Below are positions 24,057 through 31,823 of a stretch of 64,000 nucleotides of DNA, piece by piece. Both the position numbers and the translations under genes were made by a program. Source of the DNA: CAIWHR01 sp963724975 (GTDB taxonomy: Bacteria > Pseudomonadota > Gammaproteobacteria > Burkholderiales > Casimicrobiaceae). The notes under the pieces are model-generated. The model was not told the DNA's origin. It did not search any database and saw only the letters and a list, made by a program, of their open reading frames with translations. The stretch lies in the NCBI GenBank assembly GCA_963724975.1, contig CAVRXB010000003.1, positions 62,001 through 126,000 of the forward strand, written 5' to 3'. Each line of letters starts with the position of its first letter. Position 1 is the stretch's first letter.

Positions 24057-24455
24057 ATGAGCATCGACGACGCGAAAGCCGCACTGCTGCAGCGTGATCT
24101 TGAGTGGTCTGTGGTAGCTGCGGAGGGACGGAGCGTAGACCGCATCGTCGAATACTGGAGTGACGATGCCGTGATTATTCCAGCGGGCGCGCCAATGATT
24201 CGCGGGAAAGCCGCAATTCGTGACTACGTCCAAACGAGCCTCGCGATTCCTGGCTTTCAGATTCGTTGGCGGCCTCAAGCCGCTTCCGTGAGCGCTGATG
24301 GAACTCTCGGATATACGATGGGTGAAAATGCGGTGACGGTACCGGGGGCCGACGGAACGTTAGTCACGATTGCCGGCCGTTACGCCACGGTATGGCGGCG
24401 TGATCTGTCTGGCGTTTGGAGGTGTGTCATCGATATTTGGAACTCCGGTCCGTGA
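24057..24455 (+). CDS. SnoaL-like/DUF4440 protein (cassette 9)
   Basis: 132 residues, NTF2-like fold used by polyketide cyclases, ketosteroid isomerases and many uncharacterised proteins. Family features are an N-terminal helix ending LEWSVVAAEGRSVDRIVEYWSDDAVIIPAG, then PMIRGKAAIRDY, and a strand-rich end GRYATVWRRDLSGVWRCVIDIWNS. The ATG at 24057 is preferred over a TTG at 24039 that would begin in the R' core. No substrate is evident. Sole gene of cassette 9 (24032-24549). Confidence 0.75.
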   Translation: MSIDDAKAALLQRDLEWSVVAAEGRSVDRIVEYWSDDAVIIPAGAPMIRGKAAIRDYVQTSLAIPGFQIRWRPQAASVSADGTLGYTMGENAVTVPGADGTLVTIAGRYATVWRRDLSGVWRCVIDIWNSGP

Positions 24456-24471
24456 ACAGCCATAGAGCAAT

Positions 24472-24555
24472 GCCTAACCACGCGGTCAACACGGACGCCC
24501 CGCGTGCGAGGCTTCGCCTGCGCGGCGGGTCGCCGGTTACCTTCGTTCGTTAGAG
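24472..24555 (+). repeat. attC site 9
   Basis: R'' GCCTAAC (24472-24478) to R' GTTAGAG (24549-24555), 84 bases, GTCAACACGG family. GCAATGCCTAAC is complementary over 12 bases to the start of cassette 9. R' differs from R'' because it comes from the next cassette. Confidence 0.87.
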
Positions 24556-24558
24556 CGC

Positions 24559-24897
24559 ATGGCGACAGCCGCCGCATACGAATGCCCGACCTGCCGGGTG
24601 GCGCTGCGCGCGCACGACCACTCGTGGGACTTTTCGTTGGGTACCAATGTTGCGCTGCAACTGCTTATCGGCGTCGTCTACGTTGTCGCGCTTGCGGTAC
24701 TCTGGTCCTACGGCGTTGTTGGTGGACTCGTTAGTGTCCTCATTTCTGGAGTCGTTGGCGTGTTGATCGCGTGGCGCATCGCCCGGGCGCGAAGGGCCGA
24801 ACGACTCGAACGTTATGCGTGCCCGAAATGCCTTTCGGTATTCACAGGCCATCAATTGCGCACCGCGCGTTTGTATACACATGGCCATGCGCTCTAA
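24559..24897 (+). CDS. Membrane protein with split zinc ribbon (cassette 10)
   Basis: 112 residues. CPTC near residue 9 and CPKC near residue 88 flank two predicted membrane helices (about 28-48 and 52-72: VALQLLIGVVYVVALAVLW, GLVSVLISGVVGVLIAW), so both termini could join in one cytoplasmic zinc site. No named family. The ATG lies nine bases from the cassette start and the TAA overlaps the R'' core of attC 10; both ends of the gene are therefore inside the 15-base complementary arms. Sole gene of cassette 10 (24550-24969). Confidence 0.65.
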   Translation: MATAAAYECPTCRVALRAHDHSWDFSLGTNVALQLLIGVVYVVALAVLWSYGVVGGLVSVLISGVVGVLIAWRIARARRAERLERYACPKCLSVFTGHQLRTARLYTHGHAL

Positions 24898-24975
24898 CCC
24901 GGCGGTCAACACGGACGCCCCGTCGGCAGCGCTGCGCGCCCGCCGCAGGTCGCCGGTTACCTTAATTCGTTAGAG
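24892..24975 (+). repeat. attC site 10
   Basis: R'' CTCTAAC (24892-24898) to R' GTTAGAG (24969-24975), 84 bases, GTCAACACGG family. GCCATGCGCTCTAAC is complementary over 15 bases to the start of cassette 10, including its start codon. Confidence 0.88.
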
Positions 24976-25006
24976 CCCAGTACGCGTTCCCTCGGGGAGC
25001 CTCAAC

Positions 25007-25786
25007 ATGCAAATTCGCTACGTTGCGTTCAGTGTCTTCGTGCTCGGACTGATCGTCCAAAATGCCTTTGGCGAATCGCTAAAGGTGGAAACGCCGCGCG
25101 GTGCTGTACTCGATGTCATCTCCGATATCCCTGAGGGTAAAGGTCCATTCCCCGCTATCGTATTGGGTTCCGGCGCCAACTACCCAATGGCGCTGCCCGC
25201 TCTTGAGCAGCCTGCCCGACAACTCGTCGAGCGCGGAGTCGCTGTATTTCGCTTCAATTGGGCCTATTACACGAAGGATCCCCAAGCGGGCCGTTCTTCG
25301 ACAGGGCTCGTGCTCGAAGTCGAAGACATGACCGCAGTCCTCAACAAGGCAAGAAGCGATCCTCGAATCGCAGCTGATAAGTTGTTTGTCGGCGGCAAAT
25401 CCCTTGGTTCAGTCGTAGCATGGAGAGTGCTGCAGTTGAACAAAGAGATCAAAGGTGCACTCTTGCTCACTCCACTCTGCAGCCGCGTCATAGAGGGATC
25501 GACCGCACCCACCCCGACAGGCGATGCCGGGTATCCGGGTGTCGCTGCCGAGCTCCGCCCGCTTGCATTCATACTGGGGGAGCAGGATCCCTTATGCGCA
25601 GCACCATTGCTATATCGATTCGCCGCAGGCACTGGCAGTACGTCCAGAGTCGCGGTCGTAGGCGGTGACCACGGGTTTCAGATTCCCGGGCTAACGGGCA
25701 ATGTTGCGGCCGAAGTCACACTCCGGAATGCGCGCCTTGCCGGAGTGTTCGCGGCAGACTTTATTGCTGAGGCAGCACGACGTTGA
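25007..25786 (+). CDS. Secreted alpha/beta hydrolase (cassette 11)
   Basis: 259 residues with a signal peptide (about 1-23, ending QNAFGES). Dienelactone-hydrolase/KANL3-like fold: GKGPFPAIVLGSGAN, then GVAVFRFNWAYYTKD, nucleophile elbow VGGKSLGSVVA (Ser about 132), acid GEQDPLC and His in VGGDHGF. Substrate not predictable. The ATG at 25007 has CGGGGAG upstream. Sole gene of cassette 11 (24970-25885), one of the longer single-gene cassettes. Confidence 0.82.
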   Translation: MQIRYVAFSVFVLGLIVQNAFGESLKVETPRGAVLDVISDIPEGKGPFPAIVLGSGANYPMALPALEQPARQLVERGVAVFRFNWAYYTKDPQAGRSSTGLVLEVEDMTAVLNKARSDPRIAADKLFVGGKSLGSVVAWRVLQLNKEIKGALLLTPLCSRVIEGSTAPTPTGDAGYPGVAAELRPLAFILGEQDPLCAAPLLYRFAAGTGSTSRVAVVGGDHGFQIPGLTGNVAAEVTLRNARLAGVFAADFIAEAARR

Positions 25787-25800
25787 CGGTCTATGATGGG

Positions 25801-25891
25801 CTCTAACCAGGCGTTCAACCGGACGCGCCGGTTCACGCCTTCTTGCTGGCGAGTTGCAGTGGCGGCGCGCCGGTTAACTTGATCGTTAGGC
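25801..25891 (+). repeat. attC site 11
   Basis: R'' CTCTAAC (25801-25807) to R' GTTAGGC (25885-25891), 91 bases, CAACCGGACGCGCCGG family. The R'' does not pair with the adjacent R' but pairs over 11 bases with the start of its own cassette (GTTAGAGCCCA), clean proof of the cassette boundaries. Confidence 0.87.
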
Positions 25892-25930
25892 CGCGCTTCG
25901 CCACGCCAGCGTTGCTGCAATCACTATTTC

Positions 25931-26227
25931 ATGCCATTGCCTACTCATCAGCCTATGCGTCCACATCGAACCCGCAGCTTGACTGATCCGGTAATCGCTT
26001 CGAGCCCCCGGCGATACTCTGCGGTGGCCATCGCCGCGCAATCTGTTGGCGCTGTGGCGCTGGGCGCAATTGCCGTCGGCGCGTTGGCTATCGGTGCCCT
26101 GGCAATCGGTCGGGTCGCGATTGGTCGCGCCCGAATCCGCCGGCTGGAAATTGATGAGCTTGTCGTTCGACGGCTTCGCATACTCGAAGAACTCGATGCC
26201 CCTCCGAAAGCAGGCACTGAGAGGTGA
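25931..26227 (+). CDS. Small Gly/Ala/Ile-rich protein (cassette 12)
   Basis: 98 residues. A central run of five-residue steps (VGAVALGAIAVGALAIGALA...) passes into a charged RIRRLEIDELVVRRLRI. Such xIGxLAIGR repeats occur in short proteins of many soil bacteria and look like a membrane helix or beta-helical ladder; no function is known. A later ATG at 25955 is an alternative start. Sole gene of cassette 12 (25886-26336). Confidence 0.55.
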   Translation: MPLPTHQPMRPHRTRSLTDPVIASSPRRYSAVAIAAQSVGAVALGAIAVGALAIGALAIGRVAIGRARIRRLEIDELVVRRLRILEELDAPPKAGTER

Positions 26228-26258
26228 GCATGCGGCGCGCCCATATTCAGGAATCGCG

Positions 26259-26342
26259 GCCTAACCCGGCGCTCAAGGGGACGCCCCGAGGTGCGTGGCT
26301 TCGCCATCGCACCGGGTCGCCCCTTAGCTCATTGCGTTAGGC
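26259..26342 (+). repeat. attC site 12
   Basis: R'' GCCTAAC (26259-26265) to R' GTTAGGC (26336-26342), 84 bases, with modified arms GCTCAAGGGGACGCC and GGGTCGCCCCTTAGC that keep pairing by compensating changes. CGCGGCCTAAC is complementary over 11 bases to the start of cassette 12. Confidence 0.85.
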
Positions 26343-26404
26343 GTCACGTGCATTTTCAGTCCTGCGGCGCCAGGGGAGGGCTGTATCGCTAGAGGAATAA
26401 GTTG

Positions 26405-27940
26405 ATGCTCGAGCTCGCAACTCTAATTTCGCGCCATGCACGCTATCGCCCCGATGCGACGGCGGTCGTGTTCGGGGACGAACGCCTCACCTACGCGGAG
26501 TTCGGCGCGCGGGTCGCGCGCTCGGCCAACCTCCTGCGCTCGCTCGGAATCGGCAAGGGCGACAAGGTCGCCACGGTGCTCGGCAATTCGCGCGAGGCGC
26601 TCGAGCTAATCTGGGCAGTGCCGGCGGTGGGCGCGGCGCTCGTGCCACTCTCACCGCTCCTAATGCCTTCGGGCCTCGCGGGCCTGCTGCGGGACTCGGA
26701 CGCGAAGTGCCTGGTGAGCCAGCGTGCAATGCTGCCGACGCTCGAGGCGATCCACGCCGACCTGGCGCCGCTCCTTCCCGGGCGCGTCCTGCTGATCGAC
26801 GGCGCGGCGGGCGACTTCAGCGACTACGGCATGCTCACGACAGTTTACGGCGAATCGTTCGTTCCGGAGCCCTGCGGTCCCGACGACCTTTTCAACATCA
26901 TGTACACGAGTGGCACGACTGGGCTGCCAAAGGGCATCATGCACAGCCATCACGTGCGCTCGATGTACTGTTTGCTGATGGCCTCCGCGTATCGGATGAC
27001 GCCCGAGTCGCGCACGCTGCACGCCGGGGCGATCGTGTTCAACGGCGCATACGTGACGTTGATGCCGACGTTCTACCTCGGCGGGACCTACGTATTGCTG
27101 AAGCAGTTCGACGCCGACGCGACGATCGCCGCGATCGAGCGCGAGCGCATCACTCACATCATGCTCGTGCCGACGCAGATCATCGCAATCTTCGCATCGA
27201 AGCAGTACCGGCCGGAGCGACTGGCGTCACTCGAGTGCATCGTGTCGCTGGGCGCGCCGCTTCTGCAGGAACACAAGGACCGCCTGAACGCCGACCTGCC
27301 GCACCGATTCTACGAGCTTTACGGCTGCACCGAAGGCTTTGTGACCATACTCGATCGGGACGAGGCCGCGCGCAAGTCAGGCTCTGTCGGCCGCCCGACG
27401 CAGTACTTCGAAATGCGGATCGTTGATGCCGAGGGGCGCGATTTGCCGCCGCGCGAGATCGGCGAGATCGCCGGCCGCGGCCCGATTGTGATGCAGGGCT
27501 ACTACAAGCGTCCCGACCTCACGGCGCAGGCGATTCGCGACGGCTGGGTCTTCTCCGGCGACATGGGTTACGTGGACGAGGACGGCTACCTCTACCTCGT
27601 GGATCGCAAGAAGGACATGATCGACTCGGGCGGGATGAAGGTGTACCCGAAGGACGTGGAGGAGATCGCGGCGCACCACCCGGCGATCCGGGAAGTCGCA
27701 GTGTTCGGCGCTCCGCATGACAAATGGGGCGAGACGCCGCTCGCGGCGGTGATCCTGCGCGAAGGCACGACGGCCACTGCCCAGGAGCTGCGCGACTGGA
27801 TCAACGAACGGGTGGCAGCCCGCTACCAGCGCGTCTCAGAGGTGGTAATCATGACGGATTTCCCGCGGAGTGCCGCAGGTAAGACGCTCAAGCGCGAGAT
27901 GCGCGAGCCGTACTGGGCCGCGCGCGAGAAGAAGATCTAG
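26405..27940 (+). CDS. AMP-dependent acyl-CoA synthetase/ligase (cassette 13)
   Basis: 511 residues, ANL superfamily, activates a carboxylic acid to its acyl-CoA. ATP loop YTSGTTGLPKGIMHSH (about 170-185), YGCTEG (about 305), SGDMGYVDEDGYLYLVDRKKDMI (about 385-405) and the C-terminal catalytic Lys in SAAGKTLKREM (about 495). The ATG at 26405 is preferred to the adjacent TTG, with AGAGGAA upstream. First of three genes between attC 12 and attC 13, followed by a VOC protein after 22 bases. At 1.5 kb it is large for cassette cargo. Substrate class (long-chain or aromatic) not resolved. Confidence 0.88.
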   Translation: MLELATLISRHARYRPDATAVVFGDERLTYAEFGARVARSANLLRSLGIGKGDKVATVLGNSREALELIWAVPAVGAALVPLSPLLMPSGLAGLLRDSDAKCLVSQRAMLPTLEAIHADLAPLLPGRVLLIDGAAGDFSDYGMLTTVYGESFVPEPCGPDDLFNIMYTSGTTGLPKGIMHSHHVRSMYCLLMASAYRMTPESRTLHAGAIVFNGAYVTLMPTFYLGGTYVLLKQFDADATIAAIERERITHIMLVPTQIIAIFASKQYRPERLASLECIVSLGAPLLQEHKDRLNADLPHRFYELYGCTEGFVTILDRDEAARKSGSVGRPTQYFEMRIVDAEGRDLPPREIGEIAGRGPIVMQGYYKRPDLTAQAIRDGWVFSGDMGYVDEDGYLYLVDRKKDMIDSGGMKVYPKDVEEIAAHHPAIREVAVFGAPHDKWGETPLAAVILREGTTATAQELRDWINERVAARYQRVSEVVIMTDFPRSAAGKTLKREMREPYWAAREKKI

Positions 27941-27962
27941 GTCGGATAGCCGGGTGGACGCT

Positions 27963-28361
27963 ATGCGAGTCAACCTAGACCACGCGCACATCTTCGCTTC
28001 GGACGCGTCGGCCACGGTCCGGTTCTTCCAGACCATGCTCGGCGCGACGGTGGTGTGGGACGAGGCGGTCGCTGGCGTGCGCGGCATACGCCTGCAGATC
28101 GGCCGCGCTTTCATCCTGATCTACGACCAGCCTCCCAAGTCTTGCCGGGGCGGCGCGTTTCATCACCTGGGAATCGAGACCGACGATCTCGTCGGGTTGG
28201 TCGGCCGGATGGAGTCAAGCGGGTTCGTCTTTCGCAAGCCGATCCACGACGAGAAGGCTTTCAAGTACGTCATGATCGCGGGGCCGGACGATCTGCTGAT
28301 CGAGTTGTTTGAGTGCAACGAGCCGGCTCGGTGGCGCATTCGCTCAGACGACGAAAATTGA
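27963..28361 (+). CDS. VOC-family protein (cassette 13)
   Basis: 132 residues, glyoxalase/dioxygenase-like vicinal oxygen chelate fold. N-terminal half VNLDHAHIFASDASATVRFFQTMLGATVVWD, C-terminal half FHHLGIETDDLVGLVGRMESSG ... VMIAGPDDLLIELFECN. The metal ligands His (LDHAH), His (FHHLG) and Glu (LIELFE) are in place. The ATG at 27963 replaces the longer frame, which starts in the ligase. It lies 22 bases after the ligase and 12 before the GrpB protein, so the three probably form one transcript. Confidence 0.8.
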   Translation: MRVNLDHAHIFASDASATVRFFQTMLGATVVWDEAVAGVRGIRLQIGRAFILIYDQPPKSCRGGAFHHLGIETDDLVGLVGRMESSGFVFRKPIHDEKAFKYVMIAGPDDLLIELFECNEPARWRIRSDDEN

Positions 28362-28373
28362 TAGTGGCCAAAG

Positions 28374-28952
28374 ATGACGAGCGCGGCGAGCAATGCGGAT
28401 GTCTCGATGATCGAGATCGCCCCGTACGATTGCAGTTGGCCGGCGCGTTTTGAGGCCGAGGCGGCCTGCATCCGAGACGTAATGGGCGGGCTCGCGGTGC
28501 GCATCGAGCATGTAGGGTCCACATCGGTTCCCGGCCTGGCCGCAAAGCCAGTCATCGATATTCAAGTCTCGGTCGCGTCGCTTCAGACACTCGGCGTGTA
28601 CGCAGAGCCGCTTGCGCAACTCGGCTACAGCCATATCCCTTTCGGGGACGTTGACTTGGTCTATCCGTTCTTCCGGAGGCCCGCCGCGTGGCCCAGCACC
28701 CATCACATACATTTGTGTGTTCTCGACTCTGAGGAAGAAAGCCGGCACCTTGCTTTTCGTGACTACCTGCGCACTCATCCGGCGGTCGCAGCCGAGTATG
28801 TCGAAATCAAGCGTCGTCTGGCCGCAGCCCACGACGGCGCAACGCTCGAATCGCGCGAGCGCTATTCGCTCTCTAAGACCCCGTTCATCAGTTTTGTGTT
28901 GGAGCAGGCATTGGCCGCGGGCTATCCTCGTATAAGTGATCATGACGCCTAA
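28374..28952 (+). CDS. GrpB-family (UPF0157) protein (cassette 13)
   Basis: 192 residues of the nucleotidyltransferase-like GrpB family: IEHVGSTSVPGLAAKPVIDIQVSV (about 43-66), HHIHLCV (about 110), LAFRDYLRTHPAVAAEYVEIKRRLA and a terminal Lys/Phe-rich helix. The GSTSVPGLAAKPVIDI stretch is the family signature. A start at the internal ATG (SMIEIAPYD, about 28407) is equally plausible. The TAA stop is inside the R'' core of attC 13, tying this gene to the cassette. Confidence 0.85.
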   Translation: MTSAASNADVSMIEIAPYDCSWPARFEAEAACIRDVMGGLAVRIEHVGSTSVPGLAAKPVIDIQVSVASLQTLGVYAEPLAQLGYSHIPFGDVDLVYPFFRRPAAWPSTHHIHLCVLDSEEESRHLAFRDYLRTHPAVAAEYVEIKRRLAAAHDGATLESRERYSLSKTPFISFVLEQALAAGYPRISDHDA

Positions 28953-29027
28953 CCTCGCGGTCAACGCGAACCGCCACTGGCGGACGTTCGGCTGCTCCGG
29001 GCGGCCGGTTACGTTCGTTCGTTAGGC
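28947..29027 (+). repeat. attC site 13
   Basis: R'' GCCTAAC (28947-28953) to R' GTTAGGC (29021-29027), 81 bases. TGACGCCTAAC is complementary over 11 bases to the start of the fragment at 26337, consistent with a single 2.7-kb three-gene cassette. Confidence 0.83.
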
Positions 29028-29033
29028 GTCATG

Positions 29034-29465
29034 ATGCACAGCGCAATCATCGTTCGCGTTGGAGAAGCCCCCGACGTGGTGTCTTTCCTGGCCGAGCGCA
29101 TCTACGAGTTCAACTCCAAGGCAACGGGGTACTTCGACGGTGAGGCTTTTTCGTCCGCGCAGCCCGACGAATCGGGTGCCATTCGAGCCGGAATCAGTGG
29201 CTACACTTGGGGAGGCTGCTGCTACGTCTCATACCTCTGGGTCGCTGAGTCCGAGCGAAGGCAGGGCCTCGGGAGCGCACTACTTGCGGCGGCAGAGGAA
29301 CACGCGAAGAAGAAGGGCTGTTCGATATTGTTCTTGGCGACGCATAGTTTCCAAGCCCCAGCCTTTTACGAGCGCAGAGGCTACAAAGCGCAGGCTATCG
29401 TCGAAGACCATCCTGTTGGTTACGCAAGCGTGGTCTACGCAAAGCGCCTGCACGATGACGCCTAA
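29034..29465 (+). CDS. GNAT acetyltransferase (cassette 14)
   Basis: 143 residues. Acetyl-CoA-binding core: strand YVSYLWVAESERRQGLGSALLAAAEEHAKKKG with the Q/R-x-x-G-x-G/A loop RRQGLGS, and the C-terminal FYERRGYKAQA. N-terminal part begins IIVRVGEAPDVVSFL. Substrate unknown. Two adjacent ATG codons (29031, 29034) lie 9-12 bases inside the cassette, so translation cannot use a cassette-borne ribosome-binding site. The stop is in the R'' of attC 14. Confidence 0.82.
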   Translation: MHSAIIVRVGEAPDVVSFLAERIYEFNSKATGYFDGEAFSSAQPDESGAIRAGISGYTWGGCCYVSYLWVAESERRQGLGSALLAAAEEHAKKKGCSILFLATHSFQAPAFYERRGYKAQAIVEDHPVGYASVVYAKRLHDDA

Positions 29466-29506
29466 CCTCTCGCTCAACCGGATTGGTTAGCGTCGGTTCG
29501 TTAGGC
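29460..29506 (+). repeat. attC site 14, short form
   Basis: R'' GCCTAAC (29460-29466) and R' GTTAGGC (29500-29506) span only 47 bases. L'' CTCAACCGG and L' GGTTAGCGTCGG remain with almost no loop. ATGACGCCTAAC is complementary over 12 bases to the start of cassette 14. Confidence 0.8.
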
Positions 29507-29518
29507 CGCAATGGAACA

Positions 29519-29782
29519 ATGAGACGATTCGGCATAGGTCTCATCTGCGCCGTCGGCGGCTACTTGATTGCTGCGTTCGCCGGCTATGTTCTAATTGACT
29601 GGTTTTCGTCCAATATGCACGATCGCTCCGTTGAAGCGGCGATGACCAGTGTTTTCGTGTTGGGACCACTCGGGGCAGTGGTTGGTTTTGTCGTTGGCCT
29701 AGTCCTCGGCGGGCGCGCATCTGGCGGCGCAAATGCAAAAAGCCTAGCGATGCGCCTGTGGTGTTACGTCCAGCATTCTTAG
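29519..29782 (+). CDS. Small membrane protein (cassette 15)
   Basis: 87 residues with two hydrophobic helices (about 4-26, IGLICAVGGYLIAAFAGYV, and 45-68, VFVLGPLGAVVGFVVGLVLGG), not recognised. The earlier ATG at 29511 stops at once (ATGGAACAATGA) and overlaps the chosen start, so it may couple translation. First of three genes between attC 14 and attC 15. Confidence 0.55.
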   Translation: MRRFGIGLICAVGGYLIAAFAGYVLIDWFSSNMHDRSVEAAMTSVFVLGPLGAVVGFVVGLVLGGRASGGANAKSLAMRLWCYVQHS

Positions 29783-29798
29783 CGAAAGGAGGTATCCA

Positions 29799-30098
29799 AT
29801 GGTCACGGTCGCATTACTGGTTCGTCTGGAGGCAAAGCCCGGCAAAGAGCCGGAACTCGAGCGTTTCCTGGCCGGCGCATTGCCGCTCGTTCAGGAGGAA
29901 CCGGCAACCATTGCATGGTTCGGAATTCGGCTTGGTCCATCAACTTTCGGCATCTTCGACGCGTTTCCGAACGAGTCCGGTCGCCAAGCTCACCTTTCGG
30001 GCAAGGTGGCGGCGGCACTGATGGCGAAGGCATCCGAACTCCTTGCGAGTCCACCCGCAATTGAAAAGGTCGACGTCCTTGCAGCTAAGCTTCCTTGA
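29799..30098 (+). CDS. Antibiotic biosynthesis monooxygenase (ABM) domain protein (cassette 15)
   Basis: 99 residues, dimeric alpha/beta-barrel ABM fold: VTVALLVRLEAKPGKEPELERFL, then LPLVQEEPATIAWFGIRLGPSTFGIFDAF and GKVAAALMAKASELL. The members work as quinol or polyketide monooxygenases or as unknown small enzymes. AAGGAGG lies eight bases before the ATG. Its TGA overlaps the TTG start of the oxidoreductase by TTGA, so the two are translationally coupled and may act on the same quinone-like substrate (inference). Confidence 0.82.
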   Translation: MVTVALLVRLEAKPGKEPELERFLAGALPLVQEEPATIAWFGIRLGPSTFGIFDAFPNESGRQAHLSGKVAAALMAKASELLASPPAIEKVDVLAAKLP

Positions 30099-31114
30099 AG
30101 GCGATTTACATCGAAAGCTATGGTGGTGCGGAAGTGCTTCGCTTTGGGGAGCTTCCTCGGCCGGTTCCGAAGCCAGGTCAGGTTCTAGTAGAAGTGCGAG
30201 CGGCCTCGGTGAATCCTCGAGATTGGCTCCTGCGCGAAGGCCGATACGTGTTTCGCCACCTGATGCGCGGATTTCCCCTTGTGTTGGGCAGTGACGTTTC
30301 AGGCCTTGTCGTTGAGGTTGGGCTACACGCCAATCGTTTCAAACGAGGTGTCCCCGTTTTTGGTATGCAAACGCCCTTCGGCAGAATGGGCGGTTACGCA
30401 GAGTACGTCGCGATTTCCGAGACGGCGCTCGCCAGAAAGCCGGAAGGCGTAAGTCACGAAGAGGCAGCCGCGGTGCCCTGCGCTGCGCTCACAGCCTACG
30501 GTGCGCTGGTCAGAATCGGGCGGATCGAAACAAAATCGCAGGTCCTGATCGTGGGTGCATCAGGGGGTGTCGGCTCTTACGCCGTACAAATTGCGAAGGC
30601 GCTTGGCGGGTCGGTCACCGCAGTGACCAGCACCGGCAACATAAACCTCGTTCAATCGCTCGGTGCAGACCGGGTGATCGATTACAAAACTGAGCGGTTC
30701 ACGTCCGTGATTCGCAACCAGGATATTGTGTTCGACACGATCGGAAGGGAAAGTCTGACTTCATGCCGTTCAGTGCTTGCTTCCGGGGGGCGATACATCA
30801 CGACGATTCCGAATGGCCGAACGGCGATTCAGTCGGCGATTTCGGGCCTGCGGCGTTTCGTGAGCGGCGGCCGGACTCCAAGCGCTCATGTGGTACTAGT
30901 TAGGGCAAAGGGTGACGACCTCGAACGAATCGCGGCGTTGATGGCGGCGGGTCGAATTCGCAGCGTGATCGACTCGGTGTACCCTTTGCATGAGGCAAGG
31001 GCAGCGCATGAAAAGAGCCGCAGTTGGCGAACTCGCGGGAAACTCGTGCTTCAGGTGCAGACGTACGACCGACCCAGCAGTCCACCGGACGCGCCGCAAG
31101 CGGCGCGCCGCTGA
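30095..31114 (+). CDS. MDR-family NAD(P)H oxidoreductase, quinone-reductase-like (cassette 15)
   Basis: 339 residues from a TTG. GroES-like N-domain (MKAIYIESYGGAEVLRF, VLGSDVSGLVVEVG) lacks the zinc ligands of alcohol dehydrogenases. The Rossmann domain has IVGASGGVGSYAVQIAKALG (about 150-170), and VTAVTSTGN follows. Closest in style to zinc-free quinone oxidoreductases. The last 20 residues (RPSSPPDAPQAARR) are encoded by sequence resembling half an attC (31083-31120), so the C-terminus appears to have grown into a decayed recombination site. Confidence 0.85.
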   Translation: MKAIYIESYGGAEVLRFGELPRPVPKPGQVLVEVRAASVNPRDWLLREGRYVFRHLMRGFPLVLGSDVSGLVVEVGLHANRFKRGVPVFGMQTPFGRMGGYAEYVAISETALARKPEGVSHEEAAAVPCAALTAYGALVRIGRIETKSQVLIVGASGGVGSYAVQIAKALGGSVTAVTSTGNINLVQSLGADRVIDYKTERFTSVIRNQDIVFDTIGRESLTSCRSVLASGGRYITTIPNGRTAIQSAISGLRRFVSGGRTPSAHVVLVRAKGDDLERIAALMAAGRIRSVIDSVYPLHEARAAHEKSRSWRTRGKLVLQVQTYDRPSSPPDAPQAARR

Positions 31115-31120
31115 GCTTCA
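31083..31120 (+). repeat. Possible attC half-site under the oxidoreductase C-terminus
   Basis: CACCGGACGCGCC, a short loop, then GGCGCGCCGCTGAGCTTCAT resembles the central arms of sites such as attC 11 (GGCGCGCCGGTTAACTT). No core sites remain. Confidence 0.35.
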
Positions 31121-31131
31121 TGGAGCAGCCT

Positions 31132-31210
31132 CCTAAACTGGCGATCAACACCGACGCCGCCACCGGCGCGACTTCGCCTATGCGGCGGTCGCCCGTTACC
31201 TTCGTTAGGC
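31132..31210 (+). repeat. attC site 15, degenerate
   Basis: R'' is altered to CCTAAAC (31132-31138); L'' GATCAACACCGACGCC, L' GGTCGCCCGTTACC and R' GTTAGGC (31204-31210) are readable. 79 bases. Little complementarity to the start of cassette 15, which suggests that boundaries were lost inside this block. Confidence 0.7.
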
Positions 31211-31220
31211 GCGTGAGGCA

Positions 31221-31805
31221 ATGTCGATGACGCTCACAGTCGCTCCCCTCACGCCAGATCGCTGGCCCGACCTCGAAGCGATCTTCAATGCAAAGGGCTG
31301 CTCAGTAGCTCGCGCCTGCTGGTGCATGGCCTACCGACACAGCGGCTCACGCGAGCCGTTACCGCCGGGAATGTCCAGGGCTCAGGCGAATCGCGCCGGA
31401 CTCAAGGCGCTCGTTGATGCCGGCAATCGACCAGGCCTCATCGGCTATCGCGGAAAGGTTCCGGTTGGCTGGGTCTCCATAAGTCCGCGCGAAGAATACG
31501 CGAAGCTTAAGCGCTCGCCCGTGATGAAGGCAGTCGACGAACGGCCCGTCTGGTCAATCATCTGCTTCGTTGTACCCTCTGAGTTTCGCGGGCAGGGTGT
31601 GGCACGGGCGCTTCTCGCGGGAGCCGTTGCGTACGCCAAGAAACAAGGCGCTACACTGGTAGAGGCCTATCCTGTCGACAAGCCTGTCCATTCCAAGGAC
31701 GACTACATGTGGTTCGGCGCCAAGTCCATGTACGACCGTGCCGGTTTCAAGGAAGTCGCCCGTCGCAAGCCGCAGCGGCCCGTCGTCCGCATCAAACCTG
31801 TCTGA
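31221..31805 (+). CDS. GNAT acetyltransferase (cassette 16)
   Basis: 194 residues. N-terminal region CSVARACWCMAYRHSG is Cys/Trp-rich as in a subfamily of stand-alone acetyltransferases. The acetyl-CoA site is IICFVVPSEFRGQGVARALLAGAVAYAKKQG (about 113-143) with RGQGVA as the pyrophosphate loop; SMYDRAGFKEVAR closes the fold. An ATG at 31227 is an alternative start. Sole gene of cassette 16. Confidence 0.82.
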   Translation: MSMTLTVAPLTPDRWPDLEAIFNAKGCSVARACWCMAYRHSGSREPLPPGMSRAQANRAGLKALVDAGNRPGLIGYRGKVPVGWVSISPREEYAKLKRSPVMKAVDERPVWSIICFVVPSEFRGQGVARALLAGAVAYAKKQGATLVEAYPVDKPVHSKDDYMWFGAKSMYDRAGFKEVARRKPQRPVVRIKPV

Positions 31806-31823
31806 GCGGTCAATGTCGCAAGC

